Shown: positions 21,501 to 27,994, counted from the first letter of the stretch. The stretch: DNA of 64,000 nucleotides from Notolepis coatsorum (GCA_963971535.1 OZ020589.1:95290324-95354323); one strand, 5' to 3'. The notes: generated by a model not told the origin, from the sequence alone. Made by a program: numbers and translations.

Positions 21501-23548
21501 GGGCTTAAGGGGTTAATGTCCATCCATTCGCATATCCATACATACACACACATATAGTACTCTTACACATCTCTCTCCATTATGTGATATATTTAATCCT
21601 ATACATATATTACATACATGCTTTTGAAATGTTGTACATAGTGCCTCTACCTACTTTTTGATGGAACAAACAAGTGCTTTGACATACGTTACAACATCAC
21701 AAATGGAACCTCAGCTGCTGACGGCGGTTCACTGTGTGGTTTTGTTCTCAGGTACACAGGGCACAAGATGAAGGGCTACAAGCTGGAGTGCTGCCTCTCC
21801 AGCAAAGACACGCATGTCCTGAGCTGCTCCGAGGACGGACACGTCTACTGCTGGGATCTGGTCGAGGTAAGACACGTCTACTGCTGGGACCTGGTCGAGG
21901 TAAGACACGTCTACTGCTGGGATCTGGTCGAGGTAAGACACGTCTACTGCTGGGATCTGGTCGAGGTAAGACACGTCTACTGCTGGGATCTGGTCGAGGT
22001 AAGACACGTCTACTGCTGGGACCTGGTCGAGGTAAGACACGTCTACTGCTGGGACCTGGTCGAGGTAAGACACGTCTACTGCTGGGATCTGGTCGAGGTA
22101 AGGTGACACGTCTACTGCTGGGACCTGGTCGAGGTAAGACGTCTACTGCTGGGACCTGGTCGAGGTAAGACGTCTACTGCTGGGATCTGGTCGAGGTAAG
22201 ACACGTCTACTGCTGGGACCTGGTCGAGGTAAGACACGTCTACTGCTGGGACCTGGTCGAGGTAAGACACGTCTACTACTGGGACCTGGTCGAGGTAAGA
22301 CACGTCTACTGCTGGGACCTGGTCGAGGTAAGACACGTCTACTGCTGGGACCTGGTCGAGGTAAGACACGTCTACTGCTGGGATCTGGTCGAGGTAAGAC
22401 ACGTCTACTGCTGGGACCTGGTCGAGGTAAGACACGTCTACTGCTGGGACCTGGTCGAGGTAAGACACGTCTACTACTGGGACCTGGTCGAGGTAAGACA
22501 CGTCTACTGCTGGGACCTGGTCAAGGTAAGACGTCTACTGCTGGGATCTGGTCGAGGTAAGACACGTCTACTGCTGGTTGTCATTGTCAGTGACAACCGC
22601 CAGGTTTGTCGGCAATCCCCCATTCTTGCGCTGCAGTTTCCAGGAGGTCTGCGATATTTGCCCCAGTGTGAATTTCGTGTACTGCTCTGGTTTGGAGAAC
22701 GTGAGACTGCAGTCGCCAGTCCTCTGTGACATGATGAGCTGTTATAGTCGCATATGAATCCACTGCACGTGATGTCCACGCATCACAAGTTAAGGCAACC
22801 CGTTCTGCTGTACTCAAAGATTCTTCAACTTCACTTCTCTGTAGAGCATGGGTACGGCTGTATCAGTGAAAAAACGTTGCGACGGAGGCATGTACCTTGG
22901 TTCGAGTGTCTTCAGGATATAGCCAAAGCCCTCGTTCTCCACAACACTGTATGGATGCAGGTCTTTGCACATACTCTATATATAAAAATACTCTATACTT
23001 ACAATACAAAATGACTTCCACAATAGCTCACAATAATACACAGAACTAACAAAAACACTTACGGAGCTTCACCATGTTACCTACTTCGTAACTCAGCCAG
23101 GTGAAGACCAAAACGGCCCTCATGTACACCTGGTATAGCCTCCCACAGGTGCTACACATCATACATTAACAATTTCCTACACAGGTGCTACACATCAATT
23201 AATTAACCTACCAGGCAAATAGCAACACCAATATAATAAATATATATAAATGTATGTATGATAATATGAATGAATGTAGCACTCCCAGGTGTACACCCTT
23301 GGTTATGCTACTGACGGTAAAGGAGTGCGTGCGTGCACTGCTTGCAGTCCGTGACAACCTTCTTAATCCCATCTGACTCCTAGGGGTCTCTGACCTTGAA
23401 GCTGCCTGTGGGGAAGGCTGTTGTCCAGTCGCTGTCCTTCCACCCTTCTGAGACCTGCCTCTTGACGTCCATGGAAGGACAAGTCCAGGTGTGGGCAGCA
23501 GAGCCAGAGGAGACTGAGGAAGAGGAGGAGAATGTGACGGCCACATAG
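448..23548 (+). CDS. wdr83: WD repeat-containing protein 83, 3' half (five exons)
   Basis: CDS join of 448..574, 7937..8004, 20618..20726, 21752..21866 and 23384..23548, 584 nt, encoding roughly the last 193 residues of a protein that is usually about 315 residues. WDR83/MORG1 is a WD-repeat beta-propeller scaffold of the ERK and HIF-hydroxylase pathways and is also found with spliceosomal complexes. Visible signatures are [59 protein letters not shown] and an acidic C-terminal tail. All splice phases agree (1, 2, 1, 2, 0) and every junction has GT/AG. The 5' exons lie outside the window. Oddities: the introns are almost entirely transposons, and three exon edges are duplicated as minisatellites. 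Assignment is from remembered family sequence; the exon structure is read directly. Confidence 0.94.
593..1718. mobile_element. hAT-type MITE (CGATAT-rich) with 8-bp TSD
   Basis: Terminal inverted repeats TAGGGCTGGGCGATAT at the left and ATATCGCCCAGCCCTA at the right flank a non-coding 1.1-kb body. The 8-bp target duplication CCACACAT is exact (585-592 and 1719-1726). No transposase is visible. The insertion split the first unit of the exon A donor minisatellite. An (AG)n tract lies near 1128-1160. Confidence 0.88.
1719..1920 (+). repeat. 45-bp minisatellite repeating the exon A splice donor
   Basis: About four units of 45 bp, each carrying CCGGGTCAGTACCACC. This is the sequence at the real exon A donor (571-586). 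Donor-like GT positions fall at 1754, 1799, 1844 and 1889, and the last unit has one substitution (GTCAGTCCC). The array begins within exon A and is interrupted by the MITE at 593-1718. Confidence 0.9.
1922..2018. repeat. Minisatellite (attcaacttaacacagtctcattaaggt type), part 1
   Basis: Imperfect units of about 35 bp containing CATTCAACTTAACACAGTCTC. The same array resumes at 5765-5860 and 7761-7860, after the TTAA elements, so those elements inserted into a pre-existing minisatellite. The units contain TTAA, the target site piggyBac-type elements use. Confidence 0.8.
2554..3256. mobile_element. PIF/Harbinger-like MITE with TAA TSD
   Basis: Inverted ends GGCCCCGTTTAGACG and CGTCTAAACGGGGCC with a 3-bp TAA duplication on each side (2551-2553, 3257-3259). 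It is 703 bp long with no transposase. Several internal sites repeat the end motif (GTTTAGACGAGCG near 2560 and 2628). It is nested inside the hAT element and contains an 82-bp TTAA palindrome. Confidence 0.82.
2848..2929. mobile_element. 82-bp palindromic TTAA element
   Basis: TTAACCCTTTCACTGCCACA starts one arm and its complement ends the other, with about 23 paired bases each side of a short centre. TTAA ends and a CCCTTT start resemble piggyBac-type termini. It is either a minimal MITE or a hairpin remnant. Confidence 0.6.
3268..3348. repeat. Remnant end of a GGGATGGGTACC-type hAT MITE
   Basis: Ends with GAACGGTACCCATCCCTA, the complement of a TAGGGATGGGTACC terminal repeat seen in many fish hAT elements. 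The partner end is not visible. It lies between the Harbinger-like MITE and the transposase fragment. Confidence 0.5.
3349..3967 (+). pseudogene. hAT transposase C-terminal fragment, frameshifted
   Basis: About 200 residues of a hAT transposase. The end shows the dimerisation region: [19 protein letters not shown], then a strong CEQTFSVM motif and a [20 protein letters not shown] helix. A small deletion near 3805-3812 puts a stop after FGSTYM and shifts the conserved CEQTFS part to another frame, which then runs to 3967. The N-terminal zinc finger and most of the catalytic domain are missing, so it cannot make an active enzyme. Confidence 0.85.
4544..5035. other. Segment foreign to the TTAA family, promoter-like features
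   Basis: This stretch lies inside the first TTAA element but is absent from its relatives. It holds GCGCCGGCGCCG, a GGGATTTGTAGTCC motif (complement of an ACTACAAATCCC-type ZNF143/STAF-like site) and AGACGTCACAA (CRE-like). No convincing ORF. It may be another insertion or a captured promoter piece. Confidence 0.35.
5765..5860. repeat. Minisatellite (attcaacttaac type), part 2
   Basis: Two to three units of the array seen at 1922-2018, lying between two TTAA elements. Confidence 0.75.
5861..6819. mobile_element. TTAA-flanked piggyBac-like MITE
   Basis: Left end TTAACACTTTGACTGCC and right end GGCAACCAAAGTGTTAA form inverted repeats. No transposase. The right TTAA (6816-6819) is also the left TTAA of the next element. 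Confidence 0.75.
6816..7760. mobile_element. TTAA-flanked piggyBac-like MITE, abutting the previous one
   Basis: Left end TTAACACTTTCCGTGCC and right end GGCGCTGAAAGTGTTAA. The interior resembles the element at 60904-61869 (for example TATCTTAAATTATRGSTATG and GTCAACAT motifs). It is followed directly by the minisatellite. Confidence 0.78.
7761..7860. repeat. Minisatellite (attcaacttaac type), part 3
   Basis: Three units with GGTAGTCATTCAACTTAAC, the continuation of the array interrupted by the TTAA elements. It ends about 75 bp before WDR83 exon B. Confidence 0.78.
7937..8004 (+). CDS. wdr83: WDR83 exon B
   Basis: 68 nt between acceptor ctctccctgcag and donor gtcagt. It encodes [19 protein letters not shown] and then FIN, and completes a Gly codon from exon A. 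The stretch is almost invariant in the family, which supports the gene assignment. Confidence 0.95.
8149..8345. repeat. Common teleost interspersed repeat fragment
   Basis: Begins with CATTTAGTCATTTAGCTGAC followed by TTATCCAAAGCGACTTACA, a sequence widespread in fish genomes. No coding capacity. Family name not assigned. Confidence 0.6.
8436..8544. repeat. 55-bp minisatellite, left part
   Basis: Two imperfect units around GGTACCTGGCTGGTGCTGGC and TGGCTATCGTTCTG. The array continues after the retroelement at 14793-15113, so the Gypsy element lies inside it. Confidence 0.8.
8545..9649 (+). pseudogene. Gypsy gag zinc knuckle, protease and N-terminal RT (broken)
   Basis: The reading frame contains a nucleocapsid-like CCHC knuckle ([14 protein letters not shown]), an aspartic protease with [13 protein letters not shown] and the start of a reverse transcriptase with [20 protein letters not shown] and [18 protein letters not shown]. 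The frame is lost at about 9617, giving a stop at 9649, and a short region before the catalytic DD box is missing. The upstream gag part is absent, so the polyprotein is non-functional. The open frame extends back to 8492 into the minisatellite. Confidence 0.88.
9700..10074 (+). pseudogene. Gypsy RT C-terminal part, with in-frame stop
   Basis: Contains the RT active-site box MMDDIIVWG, then the connection region [19 protein letters not shown] and [18 protein letters not shown]. An in-frame TAA at 10072-10074 interrupts it before the RNase H region. Together with the break near 9617-9700 this is a decayed copy. Confidence 0.88.
10105..11763 (+). pseudogene. Gypsy RNase H and integrase ORF (552 aa, open)
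   Basis: The start carries RNase H motifs ([19 protein letters not shown], then [14 protein letters not shown] and a TDHKPL motif). The middle has an HHCC integrase zinc finger ([21 protein letters not shown]). The core follows with [18 protein letters not shown] and [15 protein letters not shown], giving the DDE acidic residues. This part alone has no stop, but it is separated from upstream pol by a nonsense codon. Confidence 0.9.
11764..12200 (+). other. Gypsy 3' non-coding region with polypurine tract
   Basis: Non-coding tail of the retroelement. It ends in a purine-rich AAAAGAAGGGAAGA followed by TGTG. The last 11 bases (12190-12200) are the SINE target duplication and occur again directly before the 3' LTR. 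A poly-A run lies at about 12011-12026. Confidence 0.65.
13473..13537. repeat. Left arm of a 65-bp inverted repeat
   Basis: Starts CTAAAGTGCTATCTGATGCA and ends GGATAAGTTTGAC. The near-complement lies at 14040-14104. The arms enclose the transposase fragment at 13605-13911. Confidence 0.75.
13605..13911 (+). pseudogene. hAT transposase C-terminal fragment, frameshifted
   Basis: Encodes a hAT C-terminus related to domesticated ZBED/FAM200-like proteins: [39 protein letters not shown] and [10 protein letters not shown]. The first 90 bases ([18 protein letters not shown]) are in a different frame, with the break near 13695. No upstream catalytic region is seen. Confidence 0.82.
14040..14104. 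repeat. Right arm of the 65-bp inverted repeat
   Basis: Near-complement of 13473-13537, with a few substitutions. AATACATGATTTTC-type repeats lie on both sides of it. Confidence 0.75.
14192..14335 (-). repeat. LINE 3' tail fragment (TTTATTGATCCC type)
   Basis: ACTTTATTGATCCCGCGTGGGGCAATTC is the complement of a 3' end shared by many teleost LINEs. A related fragment lies at 30776-31025. Confidence 0.5.
14585..14792 (+). repeat. Gypsy 3' LTR
   Basis: Begins TGTGTTGTTATT after a purine-rich tract and ends CAAACATAACA, about 208 bp. An AATAAA polyadenylation signal lies near 14717. No matching 5' LTR is in the window. Only the ends and context support the call. Confidence 0.7.
14793..15113. 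repeat. 55-bp minisatellite, right part
   Basis: About six units containing GGTACCAGGCTGGTGCTGGC and TGGCTATCGTTCTGAGAGC. Continuous with the units at 8436-8544 before the retroelement insertion. Confidence 0.9.
15510..16075. repeat. 41-bp minisatellite
   Basis: About 13 imperfect units of GGTCTCCACTAGCCAGGG plus TTTAGCCRTGCTGTGGCCT, with some shortened units. Intronic, no coding meaning seen. Confidence 0.88.
16120..16213 (+). repeat. Three upstream copies of the exon C splice acceptor
   Basis: GTTTCAGGTCCCATCACRTG occurs with AG at 16127-16128, 16156-16157 and 16195-16196. It is the same sequence as the true exon C boundary at 20612-20630. TG runs separate the units, and the LINE at 16215-20500 now lies between these copies and the exon. 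Confidence 0.88.
16480..17043 (-). pseudogene. LINE ORF2 C-terminal part
   Basis: 187 residues with [31 protein letters not shown] and a conserved tail ([18 protein letters not shown]), the region after the RT domain of CR1/L2-type ORF2. It is cut off from the RT core by the hAT insertion. Confidence 0.85.
17106..18006. mobile_element. hAT MITE inserted in the LINE, exact 8-bp TSD
   Basis: Ends CAGGGTTTCCGTTGTCCGG and CTAACGGAAACCCTG, with AGCTAGGT duplicated exactly (17098-17105, 18007-18014). The second LINE copy has a single AGCTAGGT at about 43546-43553, the empty site. It holds a strong internal palindrome (17355-17563) and no transposase. Confidence 0.93.
17355..17563. repeat. Inverted repeat with about 40-bp arms inside the MITE
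   Basis: Arms begin TGGTGCTGGATTTGCGAGAG and end with its complement CTCTCGCAAATCCAGCACCA near 17563. They include GCATGCAGCTGCAGAGCCGC. The spacer is about 110 bp. Confidence 0.85.
18007..19121 (-). pseudogene. LINE reverse transcriptase region
   Basis: Encodes the RT core: [69 protein letters not shown] and the catalytic [13 protein letters not shown] frame change lies near 18890-18900 at a C-run; residues upstream of it ([11 protein letters not shown]) are in another frame that starts at 19121. The same break occurs in the second copy (44409-44487). Confidence 0.88.
19130..19475. other. Segment replacing part of the LINE
   Basis: Compared with the copy at 44655-44760, about 90 bases are replaced by about 345 bases of unrelated AT-rich sequence with a G-run (about 19310-19325), ending in a poly-A run. 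It may be a 3' end of another retroelement. No gene seen. Confidence 0.5.
19434..20498 (-). pseudogene. LINE endonuclease (APE-type) region
   Basis: Up to 354 residues. The apurinic endonuclease domain shows [52 protein letters not shown] and [10 protein letters not shown], the usual order of catalytic N, E, D/N and SDH motifs. The frame ends in the replaced segment, so it is disconnected from the RT. Confidence 0.85.
20618..20726 (+). CDS. wdr83: WDR83 exon C
   Basis: 109 nt after acceptor gtgtgtttcag, donor gtgagt. It encodes [19 protein letters not shown] and [19 protein letters not shown], another propeller blade. Its first 24 bases end in a second TTTCAG (near 20636-20641), so the exon edge itself resembles the duplicated unit upstream. 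Confidence 0.95.
20823..20844. repeat. Poly-G tract (22 G)
   Basis: Uninterrupted run of 22 G in the intron after exon C; the length may be unreliable in sequencing. Confidence 0.8.
20899..21419. mobile_element. hAT-type non-autonomous element
   Basis: Ends TAGTGCTGTCAGGCGATTAA and TTAACGCGATAAACTGACAG (then CCCTA) form inverted repeats with TGTATCTAATTAA next to each. The flanks TATTTTAC and GTATTTAC suggest a TSD. The interior at about 21030-21260 matches 47330-47640 in reverse orientation. Confidence 0.72.
21752..21866 (+). CDS. wdr83: WDR83 exon D
   Basis: 115 nt after acceptor ttgttctcag, ending CTG GTC GAG before gtaagac. It encodes [19 protein letters not shown] and [15 protein letters not shown]. 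The last 33 bases plus the donor form the unit of the adjacent minisatellite, so the true 3' end of the exon could be any of several donors. Family conservation favours the first. Confidence 0.93.
21837..22577 (+). repeat. 33-bp minisatellite of exon end plus 5' splice site (about 22 copies)
   Basis: Each unit reads CACGTCTACTGCTGGGAYCT then GGTCGAGGTAAGA, that is, the end of exon D with its donor. I count 22 GTCGAG/GTCAAG positions from 21861 to about 22551. Most units are 33 bp; three lack an AC pair (31 bp) and one has extra bases near 22101. Read through from exon D the frame stays open until a TGA at 22104-22106, giving [11 protein letters not shown] repeats. The array stops abruptly at a transposase fragment. 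Confidence 0.95.
22578..22960 (-). pseudogene. ZBED1-like hAT transposase fragment
   Basis: About 125 residues: [58 protein letters not shown] and [17 protein letters not shown]. This is the central part of a hAT-Ac/ZBED1-type transposase. One frameshift lies near 22835 and another close to the minisatellite edge. No terminal repeats recognised. Confidence 0.82.
22961..23383. other. WDR83 last intron, no gene seen
   Basis: AT-rich, with a short direct repeat ACAGGTGCTACACATCA (about 23145 and 23181). Ends in the acceptor gactcctag before exon E. Confidence 0.6.
23384..23548 (+). CDS. wdr83: WDR83 last exon (E)
   Basis: 165 nt, phase 0, encoding [39 protein letters not shown] and an acidic tail that ends VTAT before TAG (23546-23548). 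This is the closing WD blade. Fish sequence differs most from mammals in the acidic end. Confidence 0.95.
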   Translation, partial: GSLTLKLPVGKAVVQSLSFHPSETCLLTSMEGQVQVWAAEPEETEEEEENVTAT

Positions 23549-25385
23549 GAACCATTGGTAGTTACATTAAAGAGCCATGCTGGGAAGGACTGAGCTATGC
23601 ATATGGTAGAGAGAGAGAGAAAGAGAGAGCGAGAGCGAGACTCCCTGCAACACTCTGGTACAGAACAGCTGGTCTGTGGTGGAAATCAAGCGCACCTCAT
23701 CTCACTGCACGTACAAATGTGTCTCCTCCGCCCAGCCAGTCTGGCCCTCTCCTCTGGGGATGTGCATGCGTCTTTGCCTTTCATTTGTATTTAGTTCACA
23801 CTCAGGATTATCCAAAAATAGTCATGAAGTATGTGGTTATTTTGTATAGACAAATGTTTTATTGAATTTACAGAAAACGTACAATATCCTGATTTATATC
23901 GTTATTAAGATGTGAAATTTACCACATTGTGATGGAAGATTTTGTCCACATTGCACAGAACAGAACAGGTAAATATGACTGAGCTGTTGATACAAGGACT
24001 AACATTAGAGAACAGCGAGATACGAGAGAGGTTTGTGAACACTGGAGTAAGACAGACCTGTATTCAGATGTACGTTAAAGGAACACGCCAACATTTGGAG
24101 AAATGCGTACCGTCTTCTCTAGAGAGAGACAAGAAGATAGATACCAGTTTCCTCTCTGTGTGTTCAGTAGAAAGCTATCTGGCTGTACGTTAGCCTAGCT
24201 TAGCACAATGAATGGAAGTGGACATGACCGGTTAGCCTAGGCATTGTCCAACCAACACCTCTCCCGAAGGCTAACCGGCACTGTCCGCTCCCATTCATTG
24301 TCTCTCTCTCTGGAGAAGACGATAAGCTAATTTCCCAAAATGTTGGCATGTTCTTTTAAGGACTACATGCCCACATTTGTCATACAATCTCTGATTGGGG
24401 CTTTAATGCGTAATTCATTTCTGTGGCTGAAAACTACGTGCAGAGTTCTACACCAAGGCCCCGTGGATAACCAGCGAAGCATGGTTATCGACCAAATGTC
24501 ATTATTCTTGACAAAAATCATAATTTCATATCGGGGTATTATCCCCGTGATGGTTGAGCCTAAAACATCGGGGTGAAACCTGAAAGGTTAGTGTCATGAT
24601 AGTGTCATAGTTTCTTTGTTGAATTTAAATTCATTGATGAAATGTTTTCATCGTGAAAATAAGAAAAACAAACATCCACTTTGCTTGCATTTGTTGTAAA
24701 GGTAGGATACATTCAATGCAACACACCATCAATGGCTTTGATGCAGAGTCGGCTATTCTACTTCAGAATAATAATAATAATAATAATAATAATGCATTCA
24801 ACAGGTTTTGGATGAAACACCTGTAAAATTATAATTTTCTTTTTTTAACGCAACTTTGAATAAACCTTTTTCTATGTGAATTGGACTGTGTATAATTGTC
24901 ATTAATGATGATTCCACCAACATGTTTTAAGTACATGGCAGTATTTATTATGAACTGTACATAAAGTAAAAACTACGTATGTCTCAAAATAAGTTAATCA
25001 GCTTGACAAAATATATCATATAAATAAATAATTTATTGTACATAAATACATTGTTGGACCATGAAGGACTTTGAATTGTAAAAGCTCCACGTTTCACAGC
25101 AAAGGATGCACAATCCATTCTTGTCCCGGGTGAAAGTTTCTCCAAGGAGGACTTAAATAATTAAATACACCTTTCTTTTGAGCTTATTCAAAAACAATAC
25201 CACTTTTTCTTTCGTTTTTCTTAGCATAACGCCTCAATTCTAGTCCACATTATCGGGAAAATCAGGCTTCTTCCAGCAAAGGGAGACATTGGCTTGACAT
25301 TAGAGAATGTTTTTTTTAAACAAATAGTCTTTACATTTACAGACGTTACAAGAGCGCGCGCTCCACCGCCTCCACCTCCTCCCCG
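23549..25385. other. WDR83 3' UTR and intergenic region between convergent genes
   Basis: No ORF of note. A (GA)n stretch lies near 23610-23640 and an (AAT)n tract at about 24767-24793. AATAAA at 24859-24864 is a candidate WDR83 polyadenylation signal. TTTATT at 25032-25037 is a candidate signal on the - strand for pspn. Confidence 0.5.
24075..24359. mobile_element. 285-bp TTAA MITE
   Basis: Left end TTAAAGGAACACGCCAACAT, right end ATGTTGGCATGTTCTTTTAA. Long complementary arms (the AATGAATGG and CCGGTTAGCC motifs recur inverted), so nearly the whole element could fold into a hairpin. It lies in the probable WDR83 3' UTR. Confidence 0.82.
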
Positions 25386-25852
25386 CTAGCCAACGCAGCT
25401 GCAGCTGGCAGCCGAGAACTTCTCCACTCTGTGCCAGTGGTGGGAGTTGTCCAGGAAGGCCAGGTCCTCGTGGTGCGTGGGCCTGCAGCAGGGTGCATTG
25501 TGCCACAGCTCCCCGGGCGCCAGGCTGGGCAGCAGGCCGGCCAACAGCAGCTTGGTGAGGGTGAGGTCATGGTTGGAGCGGACGCGGGGGCACACCCCGC
25601 CACAGTACCTGAAGAGGACGGTCTCGTCCGAGTCGTAGCCCAGGCCCAGGTCCCTGACCTCCAGGAGGACGGAGCGCAGGCTACAGTGGGCATCCGGAGA
25701 CGCGCGGCGAATCCGGATCGGGACGGAGACTGCGTGTCCCGTCGACTCTCCGGGTCCGGGACCTTGTTTTGGGCTTTCGTCTTCGCTGGCCTCTCCACTT
25801 CTCTTGTTTTCGTCCGGAGAGTGGGATGGGGATACAGTTTCTCCTCTGTGCT
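25386..25852 (-). CDS. pspn: pspn exon 2 (prodomain and mature ligand)
   Basis: 467 nt. GC-rich, unlike its surroundings. It includes the processing site and all seven cysteines; the TAG stop lies at 25386-25388. The open frames in other phases over this region are shadows. Confidence 0.92.
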
Positions 25853-26284
25853 CTGGAAGATGGAGAGAGAAGGTTATCTATACATTCAACAATGTCAAAT
25901 CATTCATCACCTCCTGTATCAACAATCAAAACGTCACTAACGGAACCCCTTGATGTTCTTCATTGAAATCACGCTGTAACTATCGAGCCTTACTCTCGCT
26001 GACTGCAAAACTAAACGCAGACTTGACAATTGACTATATTTCAACTTCACAAAATCAACAAATTCTCAGCAGAAAGTCATATCCCAACAGCCACACGGCT
26101 CTGGATCTGAAGTCACTGTGTTACAGACTGTGTCGTCCCGAAATTCAATTCTGTCCAACAGATAAGAGGGTCATGACCCCCTCTCCTCCGCTCGGCCAGT
26201 CTTACCGAGCAGTGGCCTCAGCCAGCGGCCCTCTCCTCTCTGGACACAGACCAGCAGCAGCGCCAGCTTCAACAGGCAATTCAT
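25386..26284 (-). CDS. pspn: Persephin-like GDNF-family ligand precursor
   Basis: CDS complement(join(25386..25852, 26206..26284)), 181 residues. GDNF-family ligands are secreted cystine-knot growth factors acting through GFR-alpha receptors and RET. Residues 1-19 form a signal peptide (MNCLLKLALLLVCV core). A short prodomain ends in the dibasic RIRR (73-76), a furin-like site. The mature part has seven cysteines (83, 110, 114, 148, 149, 177, 179), with motifs LGLGYDSDETVLFRYCGG, NAPCCRPTHHEDLAFLD and a FSAASCSCVG end. FRYCxGxCPR and FLDxxHxW spacing resemble persephin more than artemin or neurturin. The phase-1 intron has clean splice sites (gtaagac; ctccatcttccag). Some uncertainty remains on which paralogue this is. 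Confidence 0.9.
26206..26284 (-). CDS. pspn: pspn exon 1 (signal peptide)
   Basis: 79 nt from ATG (26284-26282) to the donor GT at 26205-26204. Encodes a hydrophobic leader of about 19 residues. Nothing upstream in frame looks coding, which supports this start. Confidence 0.85.
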
Positions 26285-26384
26285 CTCCAAAACGTCTGCT
26301 CCGTGTCCCTCACTCGCAAAATGAACCAAAGATGAGTACGTGAGTACAAGTGATGCTTAGATGCAGATTAGTCACAAGCTCCCA

Positions 26385-26392
26385 ATATATAG
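26385..26392 (-). promoter_or_regulatory. pspn: Candidate TATA box of pspn
   Basis: On the - strand the sequence reads GGGCTATATATTGGG about 100 bases upstream of the ATG, a plausible TATA element. A G-rich stretch follows further upstream (26410-26460 on the + strand). Position-based inference only. Confidence 0.4.
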
Positions 26393-26908
26393 CCCTCTGA
26401 GAAGAAAGGGGGGTGAAGGGATGAAAGGAGGAGGTGTGTGGGGGGAGGGGGGGGGAGACACTAACCATTCATTGCCAACAGACTATCCCACTCACCTGTG
26501 CGCAGACACGGAGGAGGGTCAAAAAGGGGTTTGACCCAGAATTTGTAGTATTGGGATTATCCAATCGGCATAAATCACGTTGCATTGAGTTTCTTCCAGA
26601 TGTTTTTCCAGTGGATGTTGGCCCCCCCCCTGGGAAAATGGATTCCAGGGAACGGGGGCACAAAAGTGTTGACAGCTGCTGCTATGGAGCTGGACCACTC
26701 CTGATGCTGAGCTGGTACTGATGATGCTAGCCAGAGCCCTCCGTGGTAAACGTGTGTGGACAGATGAAAGACAGCCACAGGAAGGAGAGTCTAACGTACT
26801 GGGGGGAAATGAGGCCGACGTGAGGGCAAAGCGAGAACGGAGTGGAACGAGACGAGGCGGAATGATGTAACATTCCAAAAGATTTGCGACGGGGACTCGA
26901 AAGGGTAA
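26393..26908. other. Upstream region of pspn, no gene seen
   Basis: G-rich runs near 26432-26456 and moderate GC content. Short open frames on both strands match nothing I recognise. Confidence 0.45.
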
Positions 26909-27506
26909 AGTGGTGGAGAGTAACTAAGTATTTTTACTCAAGTACTGTACTTAAGTACAATTGCGAGCTACTTGTACTTTATGTGAGTATTTTCATTTCA
27001 GGGAACTTTATACTTTTACTCTGCTACATTTCAAAGGAAATATTGTACTTTTTACTCCACTACATTTATCTGAACCCATCAGTTACTAGTTACTTTGAAG
27101 AAAAATATTTTGCATAGAAAACATGGCAAACATGTATGAAGATGATATACTTTCACATTGAAGCCTGTGAACTCCAAGAGGACGTAATCATTGCAGCATA
27201 ACTAGTCTGGACCACATACCACTTTAACATAACCTTTGATCAGAGCAGCATAACTGGACCACATACCACTTTAACCTTAAAGGTCAATGGATCGAGGGTT
27301 GAATGCTCCCAAGCACTGGGATACACAAACGTTATGTAGAATGCATACTTTTACTTTAGATACTTAGTACATTCAATAACAAATACTTAGCAACTTTTAC
27401 TCAAGTAGAATTTGAATAGAGGACTTTTACTTTCACCAGAGTACTCATTTATCTGGGTATTTCTACTTTTACTTAAGTAAAGGAACTGTGTACTTCTTCC
27501 ACCGCT
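26909..27506. mobile_element. hAT-like teleost MITE (AGTGGTGGA...TCCACCGCT)
   Basis: Ends AGTGGTGGAGAGTAACTAAG and GTACTTCTTCCACCGCT are inverted repeats. Sub-terminal ACTCAAGTA/TACTTGAGT-type motifs (TTTTACTCAAGTACTGTACT) are the mark of a very common fish MITE. No clear TSD. Confidence 0.75.
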
Positions 27507-27725
27507 GAAAAACATGCACAAAAGAAGGAGCGCGATGAGATGGATGAGGTCATAATGTAAAAGAACGGAGAGATAAGTGCAACAGGGCGGCAGACATTCC
27601 ACACCGGGTGACTCGTCCTCGAGTGGAACCTCCACGGCTTGTCCATAAATTGAGGGATTTCATCAGAAATGTGCAGCTGACGTGTAGCCTGTCTATACCC
27701 GGTGGGTGTATACAGTAGGCTTGAA

Positions 27726-27990
27726 TATTAGATTAGATTCAAATGCATTGTCATCATACAGCACAGGTACAATACAACGGAAAGAAGTTTGGCATCCAAC
27801 CAGAGGTAAGATGTAACGGTAAAGTGCAACAGCAATATACAGTGTACAGGTGATTAAACTGGGTATAAAATATATCAATTAGTACTACTGAGTAATAGCA
27901 CTAATCAGATGTATGTACAGATTTGTAGTATTAATATGTACAGTGATACAGGTGTAAAGACACTACTATAAAGACATTTCCTCACTGCCC
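27726..27990 (-). mobile_element. LINE 3'-end fragment (TTAGATTAGATTC type)
   Basis: Begins with ATTAGATTAGATTCA followed by CATTGTCATCATACAGCAC, resembling the 3' end of the LINE at 16215-20500. Truncated, no coding part. Confidence 0.65.
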
Positions 27991-27994
27991 ACGG

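Noticed and set aside
21734..22501. Long repetitive open frames on both strands ([11 protein letters not shown] and [10 protein letters not shown] type)
   Set aside because: They are by-products of the 33-bp minisatellite, open in most frames because the unit is a multiple of three and lacks stops. Only the frame continuous with exon D has a plausible link to a protein.
25346..25940. Overlapping ORFs on both strands over the pspn exon
   Set aside because: Shadow frames of the GC-rich exon; only the frame with seven cysteines and the processing site makes sense.
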